A program made the translations under genes and the position numbers. A stretch of DNA of 64,000 nt, from positions 706,524-770,523 of the forward strand of contig JAUJYZ010001239.1 in assembly GCA_033675265.1 (NCBI GenBank), given 5' to 3'. Below, piece after piece: positions 22,322-33,365 of the stretch. The stretch is from Actinostola sp. cb2023 (lineage: Eukaryota; Cnidaria; Anthozoa; Actiniaria; Actinostolidae). Each line of letters starts with the position of its first letter. Positions within the stretch are counted from its first letter, which is position 1. The notes beneath the pieces are model-generated. The model made no database searches. It was given only the letters and a program-made list of their open reading frames with translations, and was not told where the DNA came from.

Positions 22322-23315
22322 TTTGTAAGAAAGGGTACAAATGTGGCCTGATACTGCTATGAGGTTGACTTTATTAGATGTCTAAGCTTTCGCCGTACAA
22401 CGGCATTTTTTACATCAACTTGCAAGTTTTCATCGACTACAAATATATCTTCTTCTTGCCATGATGGGAACTAATCAAAAACAAAAGTATCAATTTGATT
22501 ATAGCTGTAGTGTGAAATTAATAAATATTGTTACAGGTAGTTTGTTAGTATCAATTCCAAGCATGATAATTTGCAAAAAAATTAAAACATTCCTCTGCAC
22601 AACATAATCAAAATTAAAAACGAAATAACTACAAAGCAACATTACGAGAACATCCAGAAGCCTCGTCTCTTTACGTGCATCGCAGAGAATAGATCTCTCT
22701 GCAACAACGTAGAATAAATCAAAAGGGTCTCCCCACTGATGATGATCTTGGGAGAGACAGATCTTTCTACTTCAGCGTCAATATCATCTGAATCCTGAAA
22801 AAGGATACACAAGAAAATTCATTATTCCATGGTTAATATATGCATATACATTGCTAAGGGGACTGCCATCTGACTAAGGGTGTGTTTTCATGAAAAGAGG
22901 AACAAAACAATCAGGGATAAAATAATAGTATTGCCAGTACAGAAGTATTATATCCCAGGATGATTAACTCATCCGGCCTTCTAATCATGTAAACAATGAG
23001 AGAGAAGTGTCTATCCCAGGATGAAATCAGTTATGAAGGCATGTCCATTTGTAGTCACAAATATGAAATGATAATATTAATAATTTATAATAATAATAAT
23101 GATGGGATAATTGAGAGTGCACAATTTAATACAGCAAAAGTATATTGTTATGTTTTCTTACCGGTTTCTCTTGTCTCCAAACTTGTCCCATGTACAGTGG
23201 GGGGAGGGGGGGGGGGAGCATTGGCTCTGTACTTTCTCCTCGTCTTTCCACTTCTGTTTCCACCTCTTTCATTGTCTGCGTTAAGAAATCGTGAAATGCA
23301 CTCTTGCATCTACCT
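22322..23315 (-). pseudogene. Upstream exons of the HECT gene
   Basis: Three exons with good splice sites. 23315-23163: acceptor TTTACAG, donor CCG|GTAAGA, reading AFHDFLTQTMKEVETEVERR and a Pro run from a C9 tract. 22794-22675: acceptor TTTTTCAG, donor CAC|GTAAAG, exactly 40 codons in phase 0, reading DSDDIDAEVERSVSPKIIIS. 22471-22322: acceptor TTGATTAG, donor AAAAG|GTATAA, reading FPSWQEEDIFVVDENLQVDV with TAG at 22357-22359. Phases agree between the first two. The first exon's sequence recurs antisense to gene A near 38427-38490. Confidence 0.5.
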
Positions 23316-23319
23316 GTAA

Positions 23320-24790
23320 ACAACAAAATTTATAAAACATTAAATTTAAACTTGTGAAATACTTAAGCTTATATTATTAAACGTATTGTCGTTTGGCATT
23401 GTTTTTAACTTTCATGTTATAAAATAGATGATCGACCACAAATAAATATTTTTCTGTTGTCAAACATGTTTTATTTTTTAAACAAAAGCCATAAAATTTT
23501 CAGGATTAACGAGCTAAACAAACACACCAAGGTCAAGGGCAAGAATCGACAAATCGTCCAATTATTTGTGTCCACAATTCCATAATCGAATAATCCAACT
23601 ACTAAACCGTTATTTATGTTAGCTACAACCCAAATATTTTGTTAAGTGTACGACTGAAAATATCAAGAAAAGAAGCGGTGATATTTATAGTCACAAAAAG
23701 TGAAAACAGAGTGATTGTTGTAGCGGTTTCGTTGTACATGTAGGTAAGCTTACACGGTTCGCCAGAACAGTCAAGTTACAGTTGTAATATGTATAGTAAA
23801 GGTTATGTCAAAGAACCGAAAAAAAATATTCAAATGTCTCAGAAACGTCCATCGTTTATACATTGTTGTCGAGAAAAGCGATGAAAAGATTCAAATACGA
23901 CAACAACTATGGATATTTCATTATTTGGCTACCTAGTAACTGACTTCTTGCTCCATTCATCAATATTAAAGGATTCAGTGTCGGATATTTCAGAAAGTTT
24001 GACGACTGTCATTTATCATGAATCTGCTCAGCTTTTCTCACTTCGTGTTCACGAGATACAAAAAAAAACCATGGAAAATCGTTTTATATAGCTTCTTCGA
24101 ATCCTTATTTTAGCGAATTTCTAGACTAGCGTGGCTGCCCTCTTGAAAATTACTTATTACTTCAGCGATCGTCCGCTGACAAGCGGAAAGGCGGGCTCTG
24201 TCAAAATACGCTTGGTCTGGTCAACTAAGGTAGCCTCAAATTTTAAATTGCGCGCCAATTTAGAAACAATTGACATGAAATAAGTCGAAAATTTGATATT
24301 CGACCTCAATGAAATCTAAACTGGATGTATACATTAAAAGTTGAGCCCCGAACTTCTCACAAACGTTTCTACAGAAATATATATATTTTAAATAAGACGT
24401 ATTTTTACTGAGCTATAATATTCGACTCACAATGAGACAAGAATGAAAAAAAGTTGTAAGGGAGACACTAAGGGAGACACTAAGGGAGACACTAATATAC
24501 ATTTCGAGCATTTTGGGGACTTCAGAAGCCTTGAAAATCAGAACACGACTTTCAGTCAATCGTTTATTTATCCACGTTAACGTCTAGGAGCAAAAGCTCG
24601 TTCAAAATACGAACGTGTAAAAATGATATATGATGAATCTATAAAAAATAGTATATATAATTTGCTACTTAGTGAAATACCGCCGCCGAACCGGCATGAC
24701 GGTTTCGGCATGACTGCTGTATTGGACTGAAACCAAATGGACTCTTCTAAAGTGCGCGATGACATAGTGATTAATTACTGGTGAACCAAC
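23320..24790. other. Probable promoter/intergenic region of the HECT gene
   Basis: No gene supported. A 60-codon plus ORF at 23909-24091 starts with a natural ATG but has no recognisable content. A perfect 3-copy repeat of TAAGGGAGACAC lies at about 24457-24495. Confidence 0.35.
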
Positions 24791-24794
24791 TAAC

Positions 24795-24954
24795 CTGTGG
24801 ATAGAACTGACGCGACCCAGACAACCACAGGTTCAATCCAACCTCTTTTGATAACGATACATCCATGGCCCATGGAAAAGCAAATTAGCACTAATATCCC
24901 AACAAGCACTGTGGTTCGTTGTTGCTTTGTAGCCTTTGCAATAAGTTGGCACAT
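24795..24954 (-). CDS. Candidate membrane-protein exon
   Basis: On the minus strand, an acceptor TTCTTTTAG is followed immediately by ATG and 53 open codons to a donor CACAG|GTTAGT. It reads MCQLIAKATKQQRTTVLVGI, then a hydrophobic segment (LVLICFSMGHGCIVI), a short basic loop and a second hydrophobic segment (EPVVVWVASVLST). Two membrane helices bounded by consensus splice sites suggest the first coding exon of a transporter-like protein. The family was not recognised and no second exon was found. Confidence 0.35.
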
Positions 24955-25032
24955 CTAAAAGAATAACGACATAACAATGTTGAGTTGATAAGCGTCCACT
25001 ACTAACCGGGTAAGGGATTCATGGGTAGTACA

Positions 25033-25445
25033 CTGTAAAAATGGATTGGTTATTTCGACCAAAATTAATTGGTTAAAATATGCATCGAGAACAAACAATA
25101 TTAAATTGGTTAATTCAACCAATTTAAATAGAGGTCAAAATAATCATTAAGAGAGTGGTCAAAACTACCAATAAAAATGTGGTTATTACAACCAATTAAT
25201 GGTGGTTGATTGACCCATTAAAATTTGGTATTAACAACCAATTTATGAGGGGTCAATTTGACCAGCAAGAAATGGTTATTACAACCAATTATTAATGGTC
25301 GATTACAACCAATTAATGGTGGTTGATTGAACCATTAAAATTTGGTATTAACAACCAATTCTGAGGGGTCAATTGGACCTCAGCAATACTGTGTTATTAC
25401 AACCAATTATTGGTGGTCGATTGGCCCAGTCTAGAATTGTTCCCT
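25033..25445. repeat. Array of AACCAATT / GGTTNATT motifs
   Basis: Short complementary words (TTGGTT, AACCAATTAATGGTGGTTGA, GGTATTAACAACCAATT) recur every 20-60 bases. A block of about 145 bp is repeated (25170-25290 and 25310-25430). It starts just after ACACTGTAAAAATGG at 25030, a sequence typical of the ends of some DNA transposons. Confidence 0.7.
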
Positions 25446-25861
25446 GGGTGAATCTGAGTTAATCATTGTGATGGTTAGAAAGTGTAATTTCAACCACTTG
25501 GTAAATTAACACAATCAATTCAGATCAATTTGGACTTTAATAATCAAACTTTAATATAAAACGGTACTTTTCCTATAATGTATCACTTACTTACTTAGTC
25601 CCTTAGGGTACTTTTCCTAGGCCCTTTTCCTATAATTTAGCACTTAAAATAAAGTTATCAACGCCAATGGGCAAAGTAGCTGTTTTGGTACCAAGCAATA
25701 TGTACTCTAAAAAAGCAAAACCATTCTTACTTAGTCCCTTAGGGAAGCTTATATTGAAAACATAGTAGCTTGCCACAAGGGTTATTATGGCATTGGCAAT
25801 ATTATTGGTAGGCTTGAAATTGCAAATCACCATGCCCTCTGCAGCCAAGCACAGTGACTGT

Positions 25862-26035
25862 AGATCACCAATTGACCCATGACCTAATCATGTAAACAAT
25901 GAGAGAGTGTCTATCCCAGGATGAAATCAGTTATGAAGGCATGTCCATTTGTAGTCGCAAATATGAAATGATAATAATAATAATTTAGAATAAAAGTATA
26001 TTGTTATGTTTTCTTACCGGTTTCTCTTGTCTTTG
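25862..26035. repeat. Diverged copy of 22979-23172
   Basis: ATCATGTAAACAATGAGAGA through TTTTCTTACCGGTTTCTCTT follows the same order as at 22979-23172, lacking about 35 bp. It carries the intron and donor side of the HECT first exon, but the exon itself is lost. Confidence 0.75.
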
Positions 26036-26161
26036 CTTTTCCGGTATACAGTTGTAAAAAATATTTTAATAATACCCTTTCGTATCGGAAATTTGCATTC
26101 TTACAGACGAATACATGTTCATCGTTGAAAATAACGACATTATTTCATCAAAGAGACCAAC

Positions 26162-29100
26162 ATGGCCAAGAATCGAGGACAGGTCAGCGGTTCGGTTTGC
26201 GGGCGCAAAATTTCACGTGCATCAAGAAACAAAATGGCGGATAGATGCGAGTCAAATGCATTTTATAAATGTTTAAGTGATTTGAGCACTGCGGATTTTT
26301 TGGAGACGAGTAAGCCTAGAAGGAAAGGACCATACTATGAAGTGGAGCGGGTAATCTCGAGAAGGAAAGTGAAGAATGAGGTAAGTTTTACAAATTTAAA
26401 CTAATCGATGAACTTCGTCTTCGGCGTAGGTTTAGAACTTAGCCGAAAAACATTCGAATTCTGTGTATTTTTCTGATTTAATGAAGTTTAAGCTTAGGGT
26501 ATTTATTTGCAGTACGAGTATTTTATCAAGTGGAAGTCTTATGGGACTGAGGTAAACACCTGGGAAACTGAAGCGAATCTAAATGCGGAAGCTTTGAGGT
26601 GAGTCAGAGATGATCAATAATTATTAAGCTTATTGCTGCCATGCGAGCGAGCCTAATTTATAATTATTAAAGCTTATCTTATATAGTGTATATAGTTTAT
26701 GATGTCCTAGAAATCTCACAGCTTAAGTGACTACTAGCTATTGGCCATTACAAAAAAGAGCAGGGGACTGGGACCAAGTCCGTAAAACTAATTCAATAAG
26801 AAACTAGCAAAAGTGGGCATCATTTTCTGAGAGAGCAGATCAAACTTAGCTAATCTGGAAAGTTTGGTGAACTTTGGCTTAATATTGACGATGCTAGAGG
26901 GCATCAAAGATGTACATTTTCCCATACAAACTCTTTGTTTTTTTACGTTGTCTACCCAAACCATACATTCACTGTAAAATTTCAAAATTTCAAAAGTTTA
27001 TAATTCCGACAGATTTCACTCAAATCACATCAAACTTTGCACATATGATAATTTCAAGATGTTGTTTCATGTCATAAACTTAATTTCGTAATTACATTAA
27101 TTCTAATAAACTCGTTCCCAGTCCCCTGCTCTTTTTTGTAATGGCCAATTACAGGCTGTCAAAAATATATTCAACAAATATTTTTTTTTAAGACCATGCA
27201 CATTCAATTTGTAATCAGCATGTAAATAGTTTTTACCCTTGGGCGATTAAGCATTGGAATAAGCTTCCTGGTAATATTGTTGATATTGAGGATAATTTAA
27301 ATTTAAGACCTCAGTACGTAACCACCTTATTAAAATAGAAAAGTGGTTTTAAATTATTAAATTATTTATATATATTTATTCAAATTATTTATTTGAATCG
27401 TATAATTTGTATTTATTCAGTTTATTTATAGATTGTATTATTTGTATTTTTATTTATACTGATGTGATGTGTATAACACTTTATCAGTCAATAAAGTAGA
27501 CGTAGACGTAGAGAACAACATCTGTTTCAAAAAAAAATTGTACTCTGATGTTATTTTACAGTGAGAAGATTAGACTACAAGGATAAAAATTGCGAGATAA
27601 GGAGCACAGCTGCTTAGAAATAGTATAAATAATCGAGCTAGCTAAGAAGCTATAGGCCATGTGGGCTATAGTTGTCGAGTCCATTCCCTGTTTGTTTTTG
27701 CATATCTAATTTTCTGGAGCCTATATTTAGAATTACTGTTGGGTTAACTAGTTTATTTGCCGAACACATCTTATGAGAAACAATTAATGGATTGCTTCCT
27801 CTTGAGTTATATTCTTTCTTAATTTGTTCATTTTCTTTGTTCACTAGTTAATTTTGCCAGTGATAAATTTAGTTGGAGTTTTACTAGAGTGATTCCAATA
27901 AACCTGGGCATTTACTAACTACACCAATACACACTATTAGACACTCACTCTTTTGTTTTCTTTTGCTTCTTTGCATCTAATAAACACTGACAGCTATTTA
28001 GTAGTGCCCAGGTTTATTGGAATCACTCTATTTTGATATCTAAAAAGACAGGTTTAATAATGTACATGTCATTATAAAAATTTAATAGCAATAAACAGGC
28101 TGTACATGTAAATGTATATAATATATGAAACAACTTCATTCAGTTATACAACACTGCACTACACTGTAGAAATTAAATTCCTTTTTATTGACTTTATGTT
28201 GATATTGGTTTCAGGTCCTACCAATTTCCTCAGCCGTCAATCACTAGAGTATGTGCTGGTAAGGAGACCTTGTATATTGGAATACTTGAACATCTTAAAT
28301 CTAGAAGCACCACCCAGGTAAAAATGAGAGGCGGGATCTAGATGGGATCCCAGCTGGGATAAGGTGGGATCCCGGCTGGGATTATTAGACATCCCACCCC
28401 AGGTGGGATCCCACCATCCCAGCCGGGATCCCACCATCCCAGCCGGGATCCCACCATCCCAGCCGGGATCCCACCATCCCAGCCGGGATCCCACCATCCC
28501 AGCCGGGATTATTAGACATCCCAGCCGGGATCCCAGGATCCCACCATCCCAGCCGGGATCCCACCATCCCAGCCGGGATCCCACCATCCCAGCCGGGATT
28601 ATTAGACATCCCAGCCGGGATCCCAGGATCCCACCATCCCAGCCGGGATCCCACCATCCCAGCCGGGATCCCACCATCCCAGCCGGGATTATTAGACATC
28701 CCAGCCGGGATCCCAGGATCCCACCATCCCAGTCGGGATCCCACCATCCCAGCCGGGATCCCACCATCCCAGCCGGGATCCCACCATCCCAGCCGGGATT
28801 ATTAGACATCCCAGCCGGGATTATTAGACATCCCAGCCGGGATTATTAGACATCCCAGCCGGGATCCCAGGATATCCCACCATCCCACCCGGGATCCCAG
28901 GATCCCACCATCCCAGCCGGGATCCCACCATCCCAACCAGGAGCTCATCCTCCCAGCCGGGATTATTAGATATCCCAGCTGGGATCCCAGGATCCCACTA
29001 TCCCAGCCGGGATCCCACCATTACCAGCCGGGATCCCACCATTACCAGCCGGGATCCCACCATTACCAGCCGGGATTCACCATGGGCCCAAGGTATCCCA

Positions 29101-32100
29101 CCTTGGATCCCACCATGTGCCCAATGCAAGGCATCCCAACCAGTATCCCACCTGAATATTCCCACCACCATCCCACCACCAATATTATTTGTAAATATGT
29201 AATAAATAATTAAGGAATAAATCTGATAGCAACATGATCGATGGATAAAAATGTTGTTTCATTGTCAGACTGTAGAGACATTTAATGCAACCTTACCAAC
29301 ATCAAACATTCTTGTAATACATGTAATTATCAATATTTTATCTATGCTTTACATTATGCAGTTGTTGACTAATCAAAGTGTTGAACTTAGCTTTTCTGTC
29401 TACCACATTTTGTCAGGCTAACAATGCTGGTAACCAAATCTTTCATTAGCTTTATTAGCTTGTTGAAGAAGAATTAATACCTGAAACTAAATAGACAATA
29501 ATCAATAAAAACAGTCATTCAATTAGGCCATATTAAAGCTATAGTCTAAAAGAGTTTGATGTGAACAAGACATTTTTTAAACAGTCATGCATCTGGTAAT
29601 GGCAAATAACTTACCTAAATCCTAAATCACTCACTTTAATCTGCAGTATATGCGAGTAAATAACTATTAAATATGAAATCTGAATCAATCCAAACTCTAA
29701 CTGAGTGTAAGTGTAAGTGTTAAAGTAAGTCAGTGAACTGCATTTATCTGAACTTTTTATCTTATTTAAAAAAGGTTTAAGCTTTAGGCTTTAGCTTACT
29801 TACAGATTTGCTAGAGTAGAGCTGTCTTTGCATGCTTGTTTTATAACAAGTCGTTTTATCCAAGTTTTTCTCTTCCAATGTGCCTGAAAGACATGTAGAA
29901 GCTTGCTAAGCTGTTTTACCTGTAATATTTACTTCAAAAATAGCTGAACAATCTTTACTTACCAGCATGATAATGAATAAAAACCCCAAGTTTCTTGACA
30001 AACTCCTACAAACTCTGCAAACTGAAGCAAGTTTTCGTTTTTCCCGCTCAATCTGCAAACGCGTGCGCGCCCGCCACGGACCAATCAACAGCCGTATTTT
30101 AGTCATGTGATCGATGACTGCTGACCATTATGTGTGCTGTTCAAAATGGCTGACAATGCAGTGCTCTGTTAATTTGTGTTTGGTAAATCAAAGCTTTCGT
30201 CTAAATCAACCAAAAATACCAAGAGCAAATCTATGTAAAAATATCTTCTGTGTTCCCAAGAATAAGAAGTCCAAAGTTCCATAGCAGAAAATATTGAAAA
30301 AATCCAGAAAAACGAACTGCAAAGTGAGTAGACTGAATGTCTGAAGGGTGTTTGACTAATCTATTTTAAATAAATTAATTCCCAAATCTTAGTTTGTTAG
30401 TGTTCAAGTGCATAGTTTTCTCAAACACTGGCCTTTTTGAGATTTGGTCATCACAAAAGAGTGTATTAAAACTGAAGCTGATATAGTTTATATGTTAAAA
30501 TGTGTTCTGAGTTTGATATTAAAACTGATATAGTTAAGTTATGTTAAAATGTGTTCTGAGTTTGATATTGATTGATTTTGAGATGGCAAACTATATTTTT
30601 TACTCATAGACATATAGTACTCATGTTCTTTTGGGGATTGACTTGTATTTTTATCAGGTTATTGTGCAAATGCTTTTTCAAAGATTTTCATGTGAGTGTA
30701 ATATATATGTTTCATAAAATATTTTATAATGTTTTCATTTTGGCAAAACTTTGCTTTAGCAGGGTTTTTTTAATAAATAAATCCACAGGTTTTTCACAGG
30801 TTGTTATCCAGTAGTGTATCAGGGTAATAAGGTAAGCTTTATCTAAGCATTTGATAACTCTTTTGTCAACTGAAAGAGTTAATTGGAATCTTTAAACAAT
30901 AATATTTTATCTTATTTGAACTTCCATCATGAAATATGATTTCATTGTAATTTTTATGTGCAAGCTGGCTACATGTAAATGACTCAATATATGCAAGTTT
31001 TTGACTCAAATAAATTATTTAAATAAATGTTGTTGTTGTTGCATATGTTCTGTACAGTTCACAAAGGTGCTCAGGGAATCAAAGCGTGGTTATCTAAAAT
31101 CATGGTAGTCACTTATAATTTTCACTAATAAATACAAGTGTAATAATTTATTGTGTAATCAATTTTAACACATCCATCCCATTATAATTTCAAATTGTTA
31201 ATGCCCTTTTTTAGTTTTCACGCTTCCAATTCCAGAGATGGGATTGAGCTGGGATACATGTAGGTGGGATCTTGCATCTTACCTGGGATATAATGGCTGT
31301 CCCAAATCCAGAGGTGGGATCCCTGAGTTGGGATGTCGATGTCATCCCAGCTGGGATAGGTGGGATCCCGCCAACAGAGGTGGGATCCCAGCAATATTGA
31401 CTACTGTCCAAAGTCCAGAGGTGGGATCCCAGTTGGGATATTGATGTCATCCCAGCTGGGATAGGTGGGATCCCGCCAACAGAGGTGGGATCCCAGCAAT
31501 ATTGACTACTGTCCAAAGTCCAGAGGTGGGATCCCAGTTGGGATATTGATGTCATCCCAGCCGGGATAGGTGGGATACCGCCCCCAATCTAGCATCCCGG
31601 CAATATTGACTACTGTCCAAAGTCCAGAGGTGGGATCCCAGTTGGGATATTGATGTCATCCCAGCCGGGATAGGTGGGATCCCGCCCCCAATCTAGCATC
31701 CCGGCAATATTGACTACTGTCCCAACTCCAGAGGTGGGATCCCAGTTGGGATATTGATGTCATCCCACCCGAGATAGGTGGGATCCCGCCAACAGAGGTG
31801 GGATCCCGGCAATATTCACTACTGTCCCAACTCAGAGGTGGGATCCCAGTTGGGATCTTTTTGTCATCCCGGCCGGGATAGGTGGGATCCCGCCTTCAGA
31901 GGTGGGATCCCGGCAATATTCACTACTGTCCCAACTCAGAGGTGGGATCCCAGTTGGGATCTTTTTGTCATCCCGGCCGGGATAGGTGGGATCCCGCCTT
32001 CAGAGGTGGGATCCCGGCAATATTCACTACTGTCCCAACTCAGAGGTGGGATCCCAGTTGGGATCTTTTTGTCATCCCGGCCGGGATAGCTGGGATCCCA

Positions 32101-32720
32101 CCAAAAGAGGTGGGATCCCGGCAATCCCGGGTGGGATCCCGGCAATCCCGGGTGGGATCCCGGCTCAGAGGTGGGATCCCAGTTGGGATCTTTTTGTCAT
32201 CCCGGCCGGGATAGCTGGGATCCCGCCAAAAGAGGTGGGATCCCGGCAATCCCGGGTGGGATCCCGGCTCAGAGGTGGGATCCCAGTTGGGATCTTTTTG
32301 TCATCCCGGCCGGGATAGCTGGGATCCCGCCAAAAGAGGTGGGATCCCGGCAATCCCGGGTGGGAACCCGGCTGGGATTGGCGGGATCCCGCCTCTCATT
32401 TTTACCTGGGCAATCCCATAGTCATCCTAATTGAACATGATGTCTTTCGCTACCTTTTCCCTGGTCACACTCAATCACATAAAACAATGGAGCTGCAGAG
32501 GAATGATTTTGCAGGATGTGATTATTCTGACAATTGGGATCAACTTTATGATCATATTGGTGATGGCGATAGGATAGAGTTTCCTGTGAGAATACGATTG
32601 TTCTTGTCCAAAAGTCCAAAAAAACACACACTAGAGGGAGACCAAATTTCACTTCTTCCCCGCTTCCATAGCGAAAAAGCTAGTGTTAGCTTTAATAAAG
32701 TAGCATGTAGCCTGAATTAA
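26162..32720 (+). CDS. Chromodomain protein; exons 26162-26380, 26513-26598, 28215-28312 + 32413-32720
   Basis: Exon 1 starts at an ATG (MAKNRGQVSGSVCGRKISRA) and ends NE|GTAAGT. Exon 2 follows TATTTGCAG and ends AG|GTGAGT. Together they form a chromodomain at residues ~58-101: PYYEVERVISRRKVKNE joined to YEYFIKWKSYGTEVNTWETE, with the aromatic-cage Tyr, Trp and Trp present. Exon 3 begins after GGTTTCAG (SYQFPQPSITRVCAGKETLY) and is cut at 28312 by a 4.1-kb mobile element. Removing the element and one CA restores the frame (SRST|NPIVILIEHDVFRYLFPG ...) to TAA 32720, giving 711 nt or 236 aa. A possible donor FP|GTGAGA at 32583 could lead to more exons. The C-terminal half was not recognised. 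Chromodomains read methylated histone lysines; the role here is unknown. The present allele is disrupted. Confidence 0.75.
26740..27149. mobile_element. MITE, 410 bp, in intron 2 of the chromodomain gene
   Basis: ATTGGCCATTACAAAAAAGA then GCAGGGGACTGGGA at the left end is matched by its exact complement at the right end (34-bp terminal inverted repeats). The interior is non-coding. No clear target duplication was identified. Confidence 0.85.
27887..28028. mobile_element. MITE, 142 bp, TA-flanked, GAGTGATTCC ends
   Basis: GAGTGATTCCAATAAACCTG then GGCA at the left pairs with its complement at the right. TA lies at 27885-27886 and 28029-28030. It is a Tc1/mariner-type non-autonomous element in intron 2 of the chromodomain gene. 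Confidence 0.85.
28340..29160. repeat. Left GGGATCCC array of the foldback element
   Basis: Built from CCACCATCCCAGCCGGGATC units (17-18 bp) with a higher-order ~93-bp unit containing TTATTAGACATCCCAGCCGG then GATCCCAGGATCC. The higher-order unit repeats about three times before decaying to CCATTACCAGCC variants at 29020-29080. Confidence 0.95.
29165..31235. other. Core of the foldback element, non-coding
   Basis: AT-rich sequence with no ORF that looks coding. A GC-richer patch at 30050-30170 (CGCGTGCGCGCCCGCCACGG and CAAAATGGCTGAC) looks like a captured promoter/first-exon fragment. A short direct repeat (TGTTAAAATGTGTTCTGAGT then TTGATATT) occurs at about 30495 and 30542. Confidence 0.45.
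31240..32390. repeat. Right GGGATCCC array of the foldback element
   Basis: Units of about 105-130 bp (AGAGGTGGGATCCCAGTTGG ... CATCCCRGCYGGGATAGGTG) repeat about nine times from 31310. Early units carry GATATTGATGTCATCCC and later ones GATCTTTTTGTCATCCC. The last three units are shorter and contain extra CAATCCCGGGTGGGATCCCG blocks. Confidence 0.95.
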
Positions 32721-32760
32721 TTATACATATTACATACATACTTATATGACTACAGTATTA

Positions 32761-32761
32761 C

Positions 32762-32792
<31 letters not shown>
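32761..32792. repeat. (TAT)n microsatellite
   Basis: About ten ATT triplets directly precede the MITE at 32794. Confidence 0.9.
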
Positions 32793-32793
<1 letters not shown>

Positions 32794-32938
32794 GAGTGCA
32801 AACAATTATAACCGTGAAATAGTACTATTACTAAATAGTACTAAATAGTGTTATTTCTATTCAGTTTTCTATTGTTTCATAAAGTGCTATTTAGTACTAA
32901 TAAGTTAGTACTGTTTCATGGATATATTGTTTGCACTC
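32794..32938. mobile_element. MITE, 145 bp, TA-flanked, GAGTGCAAAC ends
   Basis: GAGTGCAAACAATTATAACC ... on the left pairs with ... ATTGTTTGCACTC on the right. TA lies at 32792-32793 and 32939-32940. Subterminal AGTACTA words also pair. Same size class and TA|GAGTG end as the elements at 3049 and 27887. Confidence 0.8.
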
Positions 32939-33101
32939 TATTATAATTATTACTGTACATTTAACATTTATAGCTATAATTTCTGGCCATTCTAGCCCCA
33001 TCACCTGATATCTTAATGTGAAGGGGGTTGCCACTGGCCCTGAAATCTTTGTTTGCCAGTTATAATAATAACAATAATAATAATAGTCTTTTTTGTAATA
33101 T

Positions 33102-33185
33102 ATACAATATGAGCGGCCGTGTTGTATAAGATCTGCAATCACGAAGCAGTAAGCGATCTTATACAACACAGTTGCTCATATTGTA
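33102..33185. repeat. Hairpin, ~30-bp arms, related to 40007-40106
   Basis: TACAATATGAGCGGCCGTGT then TGTATAAGATC pairs with GATCTTATACAACACAGTTG then CTCATATTGTA. The outer TACAATATGAG is shared with the larger hairpin at 40007. Confidence 0.8.
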
Positions 33186-33365
33186 TCGGACCGTATATGC
33201 ACATATGTATAAAATAATGTTCTACTATAATTTTCAAGATAGCAGTAAGAAAATCAAAGTTAAAGTCTATGCATATGAAGACAATTTTGTATCAGAAATA
33301 CAAGCTATTTCACTATGAAAATGACAAATAATCATATACCTCGAAGTAAATCAAGTATTTGAAAT

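Larger units (their letters stand above)
28313..32410. mobile_element. Foldback-like element, 4,098 bp, inserted in the chromodomain exon
   Basis: The first 26 bp (CCCAGGTAAAAATGAGAGGC then GGGATC) are perfectly complementary to the last 26 bp. CA flanks both sides (28311-28312, 32411-32412). Inside each end lies a long array of GGGATCCC-containing repeats (28340-29160 and 31240-32390), which are themselves palindromic and so allow the ends to pair over ~0.8-1.1 kb. The ~2.1-kb core (29165-31235) has no ORF I can support, so it is non-autonomous. Repeat-filled inverted ends are the hallmark of Foldback/TU-type elements. The superfamily is not assigned. The left end supplies a CAG|GTAAAA sequence that looks like a splice donor. 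Confidence 0.85.

Noticed and set aside
28237..28849. ORFs of 120-190 codons with GSRLGWWDP or SRDPTIPAG repeats
   Set aside because: They are translations of the GGGATCCC palindromic array on both strands, not genes.
28317..32422. The 4.1-kb block as an ordinary intron of the chromodomain gene
   Set aside because: GT...AG at its edges gives a frame with an immediate stop, while the inverted repeats, CA duplication and perfect frame restoration fit an insertion.
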